This document shows positions 47,854-57,171 of a stretch of 60,758 nt of DNA, piece by piece; the stretch's first letter is position 1, and every line of letters starts with the position of its first letter. A model generated the notes under the pieces. It made no database searches. It saw nothing but the letters and a program-made list of their open reading frames with translations, and was not told the origin of the DNA. The stretch lies in NCBI RefSeq assembly GCF_001592185.1, contig NZ_BCWL01000002.1:1-60758 (forward strand), given 5' to 3'. This DNA comes from Bergeriella denitrificans NBRC 102155. Lineage in GTDB: Bacteria > Pseudomonadota > Gammaproteobacteria > Burkholderiales > Neisseriaceae. The position numbers were made by a program, and so were the translations under genes.

Positions 47854-47861
47854 ATATTTTT

Positions 47862-47880
47862 GAATATCATTCTCATTTTC
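47862..47880. promoter_or_regulatory. Fur-box-like site before the ABC transporter gene
   Basis: GAATATCATTCTCATTTTC agrees with the palindromic Fur consensus at 14 of 19 positions. It overlaps the inferred transcription start, where Fur binding would repress when iron is plentiful. Confidence 0.55.
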
Positions 47881-47916
47881 CGAGTTTAAAAAAATCCAAA
47901 ACAGAGATATGTCATA

Positions 47917-49584
47917 ATGCTTAAAATTCTCAAACAATTCAAATGGTTTCTTAAAGATTACTGGTGGCGCAAAGATAATATACTGTCTTGGGTGGTGTTG
48001 ATCGTATTGGTGGCGTTGGGCTTCGGCGTGGTGGAAATCAATGTGCGGATTAACGAATGGAGCAAGTCGTTTTACGATACGCTGGAGGCGTTTCAGGCGG
48101 ATAAGCTGTATGTATTGATTCAGGAATATTTGGTTTATGTGGCTGTTTTCGTGGTGGCGGCTGTGTATCGCGGCTGGCTGCGCAAACTACTGATTATCCG
48201 CTGGCGCTCGCATTTGACCGAACGGCTGCTGGGCGATTGGCTGGAAAAGCGGGCGTTTTACCGCATTGCGCTGAAACAGATCACGGACAACCCCGACCAG
48301 CGGATTGCCGAAGATGTGAATATTTTTGTTTCGCGCACCATCGAGCTGTTTATCTCGCTGCTGACCAATCTGGCGCAACTGTATTCGTTTATTGCGATTT
48401 TGTGGAAACTGTCGGGTACGCATACGTTTAACATCATGGGGCATGACATTACCGTTACCGGTTATTTGGTGTGGATTGCGGTGGTCTACGCCTTATTCGG
48501 CAGTATTTTCACCCAGGTCATCGGTAAAAAACTGCACGAGTTAAACTACCGCCAGCAAAAATTCGAGGCAGATTTCCGTGCTTCATTGGTGCGTAAAAAC
48601 GATAATGCCGAGCAAATCGCGCTGTATCACGGCGAAAGCCGCGAGCGAGCTACTTTGCGCGGCGAGTTTAACGAAATTATCGGCAACTGGCGTTTGTTGA
48701 TGAACCGCGAGCGTAATTTGGGTTTTTTCACCACCGCGTACGACCGCTTTTCGCTGATGCTGCCGGTGTTGGCGAGCATACCGTTGTTTATGGCCAAGGC
48801 CATTACGTTGGGCGGGCTGATGCAGATTCGCAGCGCGTTTGGTGCGGTGTTTAACTCATTGAGCTGGTTTGTGTTTGCCTATACCATTTTGCCGGAGTGG
48901 AGTGCGACCGTGCAGCGTCTGCACCAATTCCGTGAAAACATCCTGACCGAGCAGGACAACGATAAGCCCGCGCCGCTTTCAGACGGCCTTGAAATCAACG
49001 GCCTGAATATTTATACGCCGAACGGCGAAGCCATTTTGAGCAATGTGCGCGCCAAAATCAGCCCGCAAAAATGGACGCAATTGGCCGGACGCAGCGGCTT
49101 GGGCAAATCCACACTGCTGCGCACCATCGGCGGCCTGTGGGCGGATTACGACGGTGCATGGCAGGCGCCGAAAGGCACCAGCCTGCTGCTGCCGCAACGC
49201 ACCTACCTCGGCAGCGGTACGCTCGCAGAAATCCTCAGCTACCCCGATACCCATATCCACGACGACCGCGTGTATCACGAATTACTGGCCGAAGTCGGTT
49301 TGGAAAAATGGCAGCACGATTTGCACAAAGCGCAAAACTGGGCGCAAACGCTCTCTGCCGGCGAGCAGCAGCGCATTGCCATTGCCCGCGCCTTGTTGAT
49401 TCAGCCCGATTATCTCTATCTCGATGAAAACACTTCGGCGCTGGATATGCAGTCTGCACGTTATTTGTTGAACCTGCTGAAAGAAAAATTACCGCATACC
49501 ACCGTCGTTATTGTCAGCCATCAGCCGGAATTGGCGGATATGTATGATGAGGTGTTGGACTTGAGCGCATTTAAAGCTGCTTGA
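47917..49584 (+). CDS. YddA/FusD-like ABC transporter (fused permease and ATPase)
   Basis: A 555-residue half-transporter of the SbmA/BacA-related ABC_membrane_2 family, like E. coli YddA (561 residues). The first 330 residues hold six hydrophobic segments with the family signature SRTIELFISLLTNLAQLYS and EADFRASLVRKNDNAEQIAL. The ATPase follows with Walker A GRSGLGKST (about 390), signature LSAGEQQR and Walker B YLYLDENTSALD. Next to it are a TonB-dependent receptor and an M16 protease, in the order of yddA-yddB-pqqL and with the parts of the Fus system, where FusD is this protein. Likely moves peptides across the inner membrane; direction not shown. Confidence 0.85.
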   Translation: MLKILKQFKWFLKDYWWRKDNILSWVVLIVLVALGFGVVEINVRINEWSKSFYDTLEAFQADKLYVLIQEYLVYVAVFVVAAVYRGWLRKLLIIRWRSHLTERLLGDWLEKRAFYRIALKQITDNPDQRIAEDVNIFVSRTIELFISLLTNLAQLYSFIAILWKLSGTHTFNIMGHDITVTGYLVWIAVVYALFGSIFTQVIGKKLHELNYRQQKFEADFRASLVRKNDNAEQIALYHGESRERATLRGEFNEIIGNWRLLMNRERNLGFFTTAYDRFSLMLPVLASIPLFMAKAITLGGLMQIRSAFGAVFNSLSWFVFAYTILPEWSATVQRLHQFRENILTEQDNDKPAPLSDGLEINGLNIYTPNGEAILSNVRAKISPQKWTQLAGRSGLGKSTLLRTIGGLWADYDGAWQAPKGTSLLLPQRTYLGSGTLAEILSYPDTHIHDDRVYHELLAEVGLEKWQHDLHKAQNWAQTLSAGEQQRIAIARALLIQPDYLYLDENTSALDMQSARYLLNLLKEKLPHTTVVIVSHQPELADMYDEVLDLSAFKAA

Positions 49585-49601
49585 GCGGGGTAGACAGAAT
49601 C

Positions 49602-49637
49602 AAGGCCGTCTGAAAAATATTTTTCAGACGGCTTTTT
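49602..49637 (+). terminator. Inverted DUS terminator after the ABC gene
   Basis: AAGGCCGTCTGAAAAATA and TTTTTCAGACGGCTTTTTT. It implies that the receptor gene has its own promoter. Confidence 0.8.
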
Positions 49638-49731
49638 TAGATGCTTTTAAAAGCATTAAATTTTGCATTTTTACCGTCGGATTACATCACTTGGGTGGTC
49701 TATCCAACATTTCAGACGGCAAATGGTAGCT

Positions 49732-49753
49732 CGGACACTTTTGCCCGACAATA
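49732..49753. repeat. REP-like palindrome, CACTTTTGCCCGAC type
   Basis: TCGGAC-ACTTTT-GCCCGA, followed by CAATACTT. A second copy (TCGTGC-ACTTTT-GCCCGA) is at the right end of the window (60735-60756). The copies share CACTTTTGCCCGAC and differ within the left arm. Confidence 0.5.
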
Positions 49754-49784
49754 CTTTCAGACGGCTTGGGTAAGAGTAGGCAGG

Positions 49785-49813
49785 CAACAGTGCCCGCCCT
49801 GCGGGAACTGTTG
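49785..49813. repeat. Strong hairpin before the receptor gene
   Basis: CAACAGT-G-CCCGC, loop CCT, GCGGG-A-ACTGTTG: twelve pairs with one G-A internal mismatch. No T-run follows. It lies in the 472-base gap 49585-50056, which otherwise holds the DUS terminator, stray uptake-sequence halves, the REP-like palindrome and an AT-rich promoter zone. Confidence 0.7.
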
Positions 49814-49924
49814 TAAATAAAATACATTTAAAACTCATCTTTTAAAAAAGAAAGCCCAAATAAAACAACATATTAAAAAATCAGCATAAAGTAATTATTT
49901 TTATTTTGGTAGATAATAAAAATC

Positions 49925-49947
49925 TAATTGATAAGCAATATCAATTA
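49925..49947. promoter_or_regulatory. Fur-box-like palindrome before the TonB-dependent receptor
   Basis: TAATTGATA-AGCAA-TATCAATTA is a perfect inverted repeat of nine-base arms. Its core GATAAGCAATATC matches the right 13 bases of the Fur consensus at 11 positions. A GATAAT 13 bases upstream (49912-49917) may be the -10. Confidence 0.6.
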
Positions 49948-50056
49948 GTGATAAATTTGCGTAAATTTTGTTCCGGAAAATATCAGTTTTTTCCGCATAC
50001 CGATAAGCCGTCTGAAACGGCGCATGATTAACCGAGTTGATTAGAGATTTCACACC

Positions 50057-52621
50057 ATGAAACCGACCACAATGATGCTGGCCCTGGCTGCCGCGTTTTC
50101 TACCCCTTATGCTTTGGCTGAAGAGGATGATGTTCAGACGGCCTCTGACAGCCGGCAGGCCGAAGTCGTACATAATTTAAATGAGATTGTGGTGTACGGC
50201 AGTCCGTTCAGCCAGCAAATCGGTACGCAAACGGTGACTCAGCAAGATATTCAAAACCAGCCGACCGGTAACGGTAATCTGACTGATTTATTGCGGGATA
50301 ACGTGAATGTTCGTTTTTCCAATAATGCGGGCAGCTCGTTGTCGGCGGGTGAGATTTCTCCGGACGAAGTTTCATTTCACGGTGAGAAGTTTTACAACAA
50401 TAATTTTGTCGTCAATGGTATGTCCAACAACGACAACATCAATCCCGCGCAAGGCGGGGGCGGCAGCAATGCCAATCATGAGCAGGGCTTGAATCCGTAT
50501 GAGCTGCCGGCCGGCGGTACGCAGTCGTTTTATTTGGATTCCGGCTTGGTTAAAAATCTTGAGGTATTCGACAGCAACGTGTCGGCCAAACACGGTCAGT
50601 TTACCGGCGGCGTGGTGGTGGCCAATTTGATTGATGCCGATGTCAAGAAAGCCAGTGGCAGAATCTCATACCGCACCACACGCGATGAATGGGCTGAGTT
50701 CCATATCCAAGAGGGTAGGGAAGAAGAGTTTAACGAAGCCAGCAAATATTCCGCCCAACCGCAATTCCGCAAACAGCAATATAGTGCGACCATCAATCAG
50801 CCTTTGAACGATAAGTTGGCGGTATTGTTCTCTTACAACCGCAGCGAATCGGATATCCCGTTCCGTCATTCCCAGCTGCGTCCCGCCGACCAAGCGACGG
50901 TTGCGGAAGGTACGTACAGCACCAACACCAAGCGCTTGAGTGAAACCTATCTGTTGCGCTCGACCTATCTGCCGGAAAACGGTGATGTGTGGAAGTTTAC
51001 CGCCATGTACGCGCCGCACGAATTCAAGCTGGCCAAAGGCAATGTGTATAACGGTAACTTTACCAATCAGGGTGGCGGTTATCAGTTTGACGTGAAATGG
51101 GATAAAGAATTCGACAACGGCCTGCGTATGGAAAGTTATGCGGGCTATAAGGAAACCGGCGATAAGATTACCCACGACGGCAGCAACTACAATATTTACC
51201 GCCGTACCGACAGCATCGGTTGGCGTGCGGCAAGTAATGCGACGACCAATGAGGGCGGCTACGGCAGTTATGAAACCGAAAAACGCACCTTCACCCTGAA
51301 GCAGGATTTCAGTGGCCTAAAATTTGATACCGGCGCGTTAAAACACAATCTGATTTTCGGTTGGAAAGCTGATTTTGCCTCGGGTAAATACCGCCGCTTT
51401 AATGATGTGGCCAACAACCGTACTTATATCGCTTCAAACCGTGTGGTGTGTAACGGCGCAGATGCCTGTATCGACGGCGAACAATATGCCCGCGCCCGCC
51501 GTTTGTATAAAGCCATGACCAATAAGGCCGATGACAATACTTATTCTGCTTATGCGGAAGACCGTCTGAAGTGGAAAAACTGGGAAGCATCGCTGGGCGT
51601 GCGCGCCGACCACAGCCAGTTTACCGGCAATACCGATTTTGCCCCGCGCTTCTCTACTTCGTATGACGTGTTCGGTAACAAGAAAACCCGTCTGTTCGGC
51701 GGTTTCAACCGCTATTACACCAATTCCATGCTGGCGTACAAACTGCGCGAAGGCATTAACAGCTATACCGACCAAACCCGTACACTGCTTGCCAATGTTC
51801 CGCAGGCGTGGGTAGATTCTATCGAGGGCTTGGAATCAGGTGTCGGCCAATGGCACATGGGCGACATCAAAACGCCGTACAGTGATGAAAAAGTATTGGG
51901 TTTTGAACAAAATATCGCGGGTGTGGTCGGTACGTTCAAATGGGTCAACCGCCACAGTAAAAACAGCCTGACCCGCAAAACCACCGGTACGGGTACAGAC
52001 CGTGTTAGCGAGTTGGTTAACTCGGGCTGGAGCAAAAACGACAGCTACACATTGGATGTACGCCCTGAAAAAGCGTGGAAATCCAAATATGCCCATATCG
52101 ATTGGAGTTTGGGCGTACAAGTCAGCGACAGTAAATCCAACAGCAATACTTATGACGACCCTTTGAACGCCGAAGCGGATAGAGTGGAAAAAGTCATTTA
52201 CGACGGCAAGCTGATGAATGTCGGCGACCTGCCTCCTGAGGACTACAATCAGCGTTGGCGCGCCTTTGCCACGTTGAACACGTATTTCCCGAAACTGCGC
52301 CTGAATTGGAGCCAGCGTTTCAGCTATAACCCGGGTTATAAAAACCGCTACCTTGAAGAAAACAATGTAGCCTGCTCGATGAGCGTGTGCGGAGATTACG
52401 GCGGCGAAGTCGATGTGTACAATACACAGAAAAACGGCAGCATGTTCTTAGTTGACTGGCGTTTTGTCTACAAACAACCGACTGTCCGCAACCAGTCGCT
52501 GGACATTACCTTGGATATCAACAACGTATTCAACAAACGCGCCGTTGTGCGCACCACCAGCTCGACCAAAACCTATAAAATGGGGCGCAATTTCTGGCTG
52601 GGTGTTGCTTATAACTGGTAA
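50057..52621 (+). CDS. TonB-dependent outer-membrane receptor (YddB/FusA position)
   Basis: An 854-residue receptor: signal peptide (to about residue 21, TPYALA), a TonB box in NEIVVYGS, a plug domain (about 45-200, IQNQPTGNGNLTDLLRDNV, SAKHGQFTGGVV) and a 22-strand barrel ending in the aromatic WLGVAYNW. Two short cysteine pairs (VCNGADAC, ACSMSVC) lie in probable surface loops. It has no likeness that I can see to TbpA, LbpA, HpuB or FetA beyond the general fold. Between an ABC transporter and a periplasmic protease gene it should import a protein or peptide, possibly an iron-containing one; the ligand is unknown. Confidence 0.88.
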   Translation: MKPTTMMLALAAAFSTPYALAEEDDVQTASDSRQAEVVHNLNEIVVYGSPFSQQIGTQTVTQQDIQNQPTGNGNLTDLLRDNVNVRFSNNAGSSLSAGEISPDEVSFHGEKFYNNNFVVNGMSNNDNINPAQGGGGSNANHEQGLNPYELPAGGTQSFYLDSGLVKNLEVFDSNVSAKHGQFTGGVVVANLIDADVKKASGRISYRTTRDEWAEFHIQEGREEEFNEASKYSAQPQFRKQQYSATINQPLNDKLAVLFSYNRSESDIPFRHSQLRPADQATVAEGTYSTNTKRLSETYLLRSTYLPENGDVWKFTAMYAPHEFKLAKGNVYNGNFTNQGGGYQFDVKWDKEFDNGLRMESYAGYKETGDKITHDGSNYNIYRRTDSIGWRAASNATTNEGGYGSYETEKRTFTLKQDFSGLKFDTGALKHNLIFGWKADFASGKYRRFNDVANNRTYIASNRVVCNGADACIDGEQYARARRLYKAMTNKADDNTYSAYAEDRLKWKNWEASLGVRADHSQFTGNTDFAPRFSTSYDVFGNKKTRLFGGFNRYYTNSMLAYKLREGINSYTDQTRTLLANVPQAWVDSIEGLESGVGQWHMGDIKTPYSDEKVLGFEQNIAGVVGTFKWVNRHSKNSLTRKTTGTGTDRVSELVNSGWSKNDSYTLDVRPEKAWKSKYAHIDWSLGVQVSDSKSNSNTYDDPLNAEADRVEKVIYDGKLMNVGDLPPEDYNQRWRAFATLNTYFPKLRLNWSQRFSYNPGYKNRYLEENNVACSMSVCGDYGGEVDVYNTQKNGSMFLVDWRFVYKQPTVRNQSLDITLDINNVFNKRAVVRTTSSTKTYKMGRNFWLGVAYNW

Positions 52622-52676
52622 TTTTATATGACGCGGTATTTTCAGACGGCCTTTACGTTTCCCTAGGCCGTCTGAA

Positions 52677-55475
52677 ATGCTTTTTAACGACTCACAAAAG
52701 ACCTCAAACCTTATGAATGCTTTTATCCCCCAAATCATCTTTGCCGCAGCGGTATCGACTGTCGCCGTCGGCGCTTACGCTGAAAATACCTACAGTACAG
52801 GCCGTCTGAATAATGGGCTGGTGTACCATGTGTTAAACGTACCCTCGGAGCCGGGGCGGGTTGATGTGCGCGTGCAGGTCGGCGTGGGGGCGAGCGATGA
52901 AAACGGTACGTCTGAAATCGGCGTGGCGCATATGGTCGAGCACATGGTGTTCCGCGCCGCACCCGATTATCCGCAAGGTGTGGGCGAAACGCTGATTCAG
53001 CAGGGCTGGCGGCGCGGCGCGAATTTCAATGCCATGACCAACTACGAACGCACGCTGTATATGTTCAGCCCGAACAAGGGCAAGGTGCAGTTGGATGAAA
53101 CGCTGAAAGCTGCCGCAGCGATGATGACACCACGCCCGTTTGCACAGGCCGATTGGCAAAAAGAGCAGCAGATCATTGAGGCCGAATGGCGCAACGGTTT
53201 GGGCGTGGCCGAGCGCATGAACCGCAAGCGCAACGAGGTCATCCGCAGCGGCAGCCGCCAGTCGCGCCATGCGATTATCGGCACGCAAACTAGCATTCAA
53301 AACACGCCGGTCAATGTATTGGAAGATTTCCACCGCCGCTGGTACGTAGCCAACAATATGCAGGTTATGATTTCCGGCGATATTACGCCCGAGCAGGCAC
53401 GCCCGTTGCTGGAAAAATATTTCGGCCGTCTGAAAACCGGCGAGCTGCCCGACCGCAGCGGTGCGTATTACGAGCCGGTATTGCAAAACGGCTGGCACGT
53501 CAACCAGCTTCAGGATAAAGACAGCGGTGGCAGCTTCGTAGCCGTATTGTTCCGTCAAAACGACGCGCCCTCGCGGGTTTACGACAGCGAGGCCGGTACG
53601 CGCGCGCGCATGGTCGACCGCTTTGCCGCACGGATTCTGGCTCAGCGTGTGAAAAACGAATTGAAAGACCTGCCAAAAGCAGTCAGCACCATTACCGCGC
53701 GTAAAAGTGATATCGGCCGCGAAAGCATCGCCATCGGCTTGGTTGCTTCGGTTACCCCCGACGGCCATAACCAAGGCCTGACGGAGATTTTGAAACTGCG
53801 GGAACGCATTTTGCGTGCACCGGTCACGCGGGCTGAGTTTGACGATTACATGAAAACCATGCGCAGCACCATCGCACGGGCGAAACAGAAAACCACGCTG
53901 CCCGAGCCGTTTGGCGATGCGATTCAACTGGTCAGCGAAAACGCCTTAAACGGCAAACCGGTACGTACCCAAGCGCAAAACGCTGCCAGTGCCGAGCCGG
54001 TGTTAAACCGCTTGACGCCGTCTGAAATTACCGCGCGTTTGCAACAATGGCTGAACGCTGATGACAAGCTGGTGCAAATCCAAGCGCCTAGCCTCACCGA
54101 AATCAAAGGCTTTCCGAACGCCGCACAAATCGAAGCTGAAGCCGCCGCTCTGCAAACCGCGCAACTGCCGCCGTTGCAAGCCAAAGCCGAAGCAGGCAAG
54201 GGCGCGTTTACCGCCAAAGCGAAAAAAGGCGAAATCACTGCCGAAAGCTACGACCAATCATTGAAAATTACCCGTTGGACGCTGCAAAACGGCGATAAAG
54301 TGGTGCTGCTGCAAAACCCCGTGGCCGCCGGCAAGGTTTATCTGCAAGCCTACGGCGCGGCGGGCTTTATGAGTAGCAACCTCAATCCGTGGCAATCGCA
54401 GCTGGCGCAGCAGATTGTATGGCAGTCCGCTCCGCAAGGTTGGACAAACGAGCAGTTGAACGAGTGGAAAAAACAGCACAAACTCAGCCTGAATATGCGC
54501 CTGAATGCGACCAATAGCAAAGTGGACGGCAGTGCCGCCGATAAAGAAGCAGAAAACCTGTTCCGCCTTTACCAAGCCTATTACACCACGCCGCAAGTGG
54601 GCGAAGATTACCGTGATGCGATTATGACCATGATTCGCCGTTTGACCATGGATGAAACCGCTTCCCGAGCGGCTAAAGAAAAAGCCGTCACCGATTTGCG
54701 CTTCGGCGGCAAAGCCTATCTGTCGCCGACGCAGACGGATTTGGAAGAAACCGAAGAGCCGCAACTGTTGGCACAATGGCAAAGCCTCAGTCAAGCACCG
54801 ACCACCTACTATATTTTGACTGCGCAAAAACCGCGCAAAATCAAGCCATTGGTCGAACAGTATCTGGCCGCCATCGAGCGCAAGCCGGTTGAAAGCGCCA
54901 AGCCGTATCAGGCCTTGAGCGGCGACAAAGTCGAGCGCCAAAACGTCAACGCCGAAGCGCGTACCGATGTCGCCGCCTGGTCGTTTAGCGATGAAAAATG
55001 GTCGCCGCAAACCGCCGCCCAAACCGCCATTTTGCGCACCTTGGCCTACGAGCAGCTCAAAGCTGAATTGCGCGACAAAGCGTTGGGCGTGTACAGTCTG
55101 AAGTTTGAAACCACACTCAATCCCGAGACCAATCGGGTTGAAAGCGAACTGCGCTTCACTACCACCGCCGACAAAGCCGACGGACTGTGGAAGCTGGGCG
55201 AAACCACGCTGGCCAAACTGCCGCAAACCATCACCGAACAGCAAGTCGCGCCTTTGCGCAGCAACTTTGTCGAGCAGGAAAAAGGCCGTCTGAAAAACCC
55301 CGAAACCTGGCTCAACCGTTTGGTATTGAGCGAGCAGCATTTCGGTGACGCGCGTTATCTGAATGAAATGGACAAACTGCCCGAAGCCATCACGGTGGAA
55401 AAATTGCAGGACACCGCCCAATTATTGTGGAACCCGCAAAACCGCCGCGTGTTGATTGCCGATCCCATGAAGTAA
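52677..55475 (+). CDS. Periplasmic M16 zinc protease (PqqL/FusC-like)
   Basis: A 932-residue two-half M16 peptidase, near the 931 residues of E. coli PqqL. A signal peptide (IIFAAAVSTVAVGAYA) precedes the inverted zinc motif HMVEH (about residue 85); the downstream glutamate ligand is in QQIIEAEW. The C-terminal half lacks the motif, as usual. FusC and PqqL cleave ferredoxin-like proteins in the periplasm after import through a TonB receptor. The gene starts 55 bases after the receptor gene, at an ATG touching an uptake sequence; an ATG at 52713 gives a more standard signal peptide. Neither has a good ribosome site. Confidence 0.88.
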   Translation: MLFNDSQKTSNLMNAFIPQIIFAAAVSTVAVGAYAENTYSTGRLNNGLVYHVLNVPSEPGRVDVRVQVGVGASDENGTSEIGVAHMVEHMVFRAAPDYPQGVGETLIQQGWRRGANFNAMTNYERTLYMFSPNKGKVQLDETLKAAAAMMTPRPFAQADWQKEQQIIEAEWRNGLGVAERMNRKRNEVIRSGSRQSRHAIIGTQTSIQNTPVNVLEDFHRRWYVANNMQVMISGDITPEQARPLLEKYFGRLKTGELPDRSGAYYEPVLQNGWHVNQLQDKDSGGSFVAVLFRQNDAPSRVYDSEAGTRARMVDRFAARILAQRVKNELKDLPKAVSTITARKSDIGRESIAIGLVASVTPDGHNQGLTEILKLRERILRAPVTRAEFDDYMKTMRSTIARAKQKTTLPEPFGDAIQLVSENALNGKPVRTQAQNAASAEPVLNRLTPSEITARLQQWLNADDKLVQIQAPSLTEIKGFPNAAQIEAEAAALQTAQLPPLQAKAEAGKGAFTAKAKKGEITAESYDQSLKITRWTLQNGDKVVLLQNPVAAGKVYLQAYGAAGFMSSNLNPWQSQLAQQIVWQSAPQGWTNEQLNEWKKQHKLSLNMRLNATNSKVDGSAADKEAENLFRLYQAYYTTPQVGEDYRDAIMTMIRRLTMDETASRAAKEKAVTDLRFGGKAYLSPTQTDLEETEEPQLLAQWQSLSQAPTTYYILTAQKPRKIKPLVEQYLAAIERKPVESAKPYQALSGDKVERQNVNAEARTDVAAWSFSDEKWSPQTAAQTAILRTLAYEQLKAELRDKALGVYSLKFETTLNPETNRVESELRFTTTADKADGLWKLGETTLAKLPQTITEQQVAPLRSNFVEQEKGRLKNPETWLNRLVLSEQHFGDARYLNEMDKLPEAITVEKLQDTAQLLWNPQNRRVLIADPMK

Positions 55476-55488
55476 GGGGATAGGCATG

Positions 55489-55570
55489 AAAAAAGCCGTC
55501 TGAAAATGGAGATTTTCAGACGGCTTTTTTCCCGCTATACAAGAGAACAGATTTCCTGTTTCAGCGTAAA
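55489..55570 (+). repeat. Terminator-bearing 80-bp repeat, copy 2
   Basis: Inverted DUS with the same GGA loop as at 47551, then CCCGCTATACAAGAGAACAG and ATTTCCTGTTTCAGCG. It terminates the protease gene and matches the copy after nadK in the same orientation. Confidence 0.7.
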
Positions 55571-55711
55571 AGAGTAAAAATTCTAGAGAAATTATCTTTA
55601 TTTTGAATATTTTTTAGGGATATTCCCCATTGTTATTTTTTCGCTTTGGTTAAAAACGGTTAAGAAGGCGGCGTATAATAAATGCTTCCCGTATGACAAA
55701 GATGAAATAAG

Positions 55712-57076
55712 ATGTCTGCAAATCCTTCCCGTCAAACCTGGTCGAGCCGTTTGACGTATATTCTGACCGTGGCGGGCGCGACGGTCGGCTTCGGCGCTAC
55801 TTGGCGTTTCCCGTATTTGGTCGGTGAAAACGGCGGTGGCGCTTATGTATTTTTATTCTGTATCGCGATGTTTGTCATCGGCATTCCGATGATTTTGGTG
55901 GAAAACGTGATTGGCCGCCGCCATAAGGTGAATGCGCTCGATGCGTTCGGCGGCGAGATGAACGGCCGGCCGGTGGCGAAAATCTGGAAGCTGGTGGGCT
56001 GGATGGGTCTGCTCGGCGCGTTCGGCATTATGGCGTATTACATGGTGCTGGGCGGCTGGGTTATCAGCTATATCGTCAACATTATCGGCGGCGGCTTGGA
56101 TGTGTCGCAGCCGGTGGACGGCGCGCTGACTAAGGCGTTTTTTACCGAACATATTGAAAACAGCCCGTGGGCCATCGCGTTTTATACGCTGCTTTTCGTG
56201 GCGGTGAACCAGTGGATTTTGGTGAAAGGTGTGATTGGCGGGATTGAGAAGGCGGCCAAGTATTTGATGCCGCTGCTGTTTGTGTTTCTGATTGCGATGG
56301 TGATCCGCAATGTGACGCTGCCGGGCGCGATGGAAGGGATTGTTTTTTATCTGAAACCGGATTTCAGCAAGGTTACGGCGGAGCTGTTTGTGTTTGTATT
56401 GGGGCAGGTGTTTTTTGCCCTAAGCCTGGGCTTCGGCGTGATGATTACGTTGTCGAGCTATTTGGATAAAAACGAAAATCTGGTGCAGACGGCGGTGATT
56501 ACGGCGGTTACCAATACCGTGATTGCGGTACTGGCGGGCTTTATGATTTTCCCGTCGCTCTTCAGCTTCGGCGTGGCGCCCGATTCCGGCCCGACGCTGG
56601 TGTTCCAAAGCCTGCCGATTGTGTTTTCGCATATGTGGGCGGGGCCTGTGTTTGCGGTGATTTTCTTCAGCCTGCTGCTGATTGCGGCGCTGACGACTTC
56701 GCTGACGATTTACGAGGTGCTGATTACCACCATTCAGGAGAAAACCAAAATCCGCCGCAGTATGGCGATTACGCTGGTGTTGGGCGGGATTTTCCTGCTG
56801 GGCAATATTCCGTCGATTTTGAGCTACGGCCCGTGGCGCGGGGTATCGGTGTTCGGCATGAATATTTTTGATGCGTTCGATTATATCAGCGGCAATATCC
56901 TGTTTATGCTGACCGCGCTGGGTTCGGCGCTGTTTGTCGGCTTTGTGATGAAAGACGAGGCCAAAGACGAATTGCTGTATCAGGGCAACCATGCCACGGT
57001 GAATATTTGGTTCAATTATGTGAAATACATTGTGCCGCTGGTGATTTTGCTGATTTTCTTCAGTAATCTGCTTTGA
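55712..57076 (+). CDS. Sodium-dependent transporter, NSS (SNF/SLC6) family
   Basis: A 454-residue inner-membrane carrier with about twelve hydrophobic segments. TM1 carries the sodium and substrate site GATVGFGATWRFPYLVGENG; later segments include LGQVFFALSLGFGVMITLSS (TM6-7 region). Bacterial members such as LeuT, MhsT and TnaT take up amino acids with sodium. The substrate is not readable from the sequence. It is a single-gene unit with an AT-rich upstream region (55571-55711) that includes a possible promoter. Confidence 0.92.
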   Translation: MSANPSRQTWSSRLTYILTVAGATVGFGATWRFPYLVGENGGGAYVFLFCIAMFVIGIPMILVENVIGRRHKVNALDAFGGEMNGRPVAKIWKLVGWMGLLGAFGIMAYYMVLGGWVISYIVNIIGGGLDVSQPVDGALTKAFFTEHIENSPWAIAFYTLLFVAVNQWILVKGVIGGIEKAAKYLMPLLFVFLIAMVIRNVTLPGAMEGIVFYLKPDFSKVTAELFVFVLGQVFFALSLGFGVMITLSSYLDKNENLVQTAVITAVTNTVIAVLAGFMIFPSLFSFGVAPDSGPTLVFQSLPIVFSHMWAGPVFAVIFFSLLLIAALTTSLTIYEVLITTIQEKTKIRRSMAITLVLGGIFLLGNIPSILSYGPWRGVSVFGMNIFDAFDYISGNILFMLTALGSALFVGFVMKDEAKDELLYQGNHATVNIWFNYVKYIVPLVILLIFFSNLL

Positions 57077-57082
57077 GTCATG

Positions 57083-57110
57083 AAAAGCCGTCTGTTTTCA
57101 GACGGCTTTT
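57083..57110 (+). terminator. Truncated inverted DUS terminator
   Basis: AAAAGCCGTCTG-TTTT-CAGACGGCTTTT: the hairpin keeps eight core bases of the uptake sequence and loses the AA, so it is a terminator but a poor uptake signal. Confidence 0.8.
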
Positions 57111-57171
57111 GCATGGCCTGAACGGCGGTTTTGAATTACAATGCCTTACATTTGCAACAACAGGCAATAAG

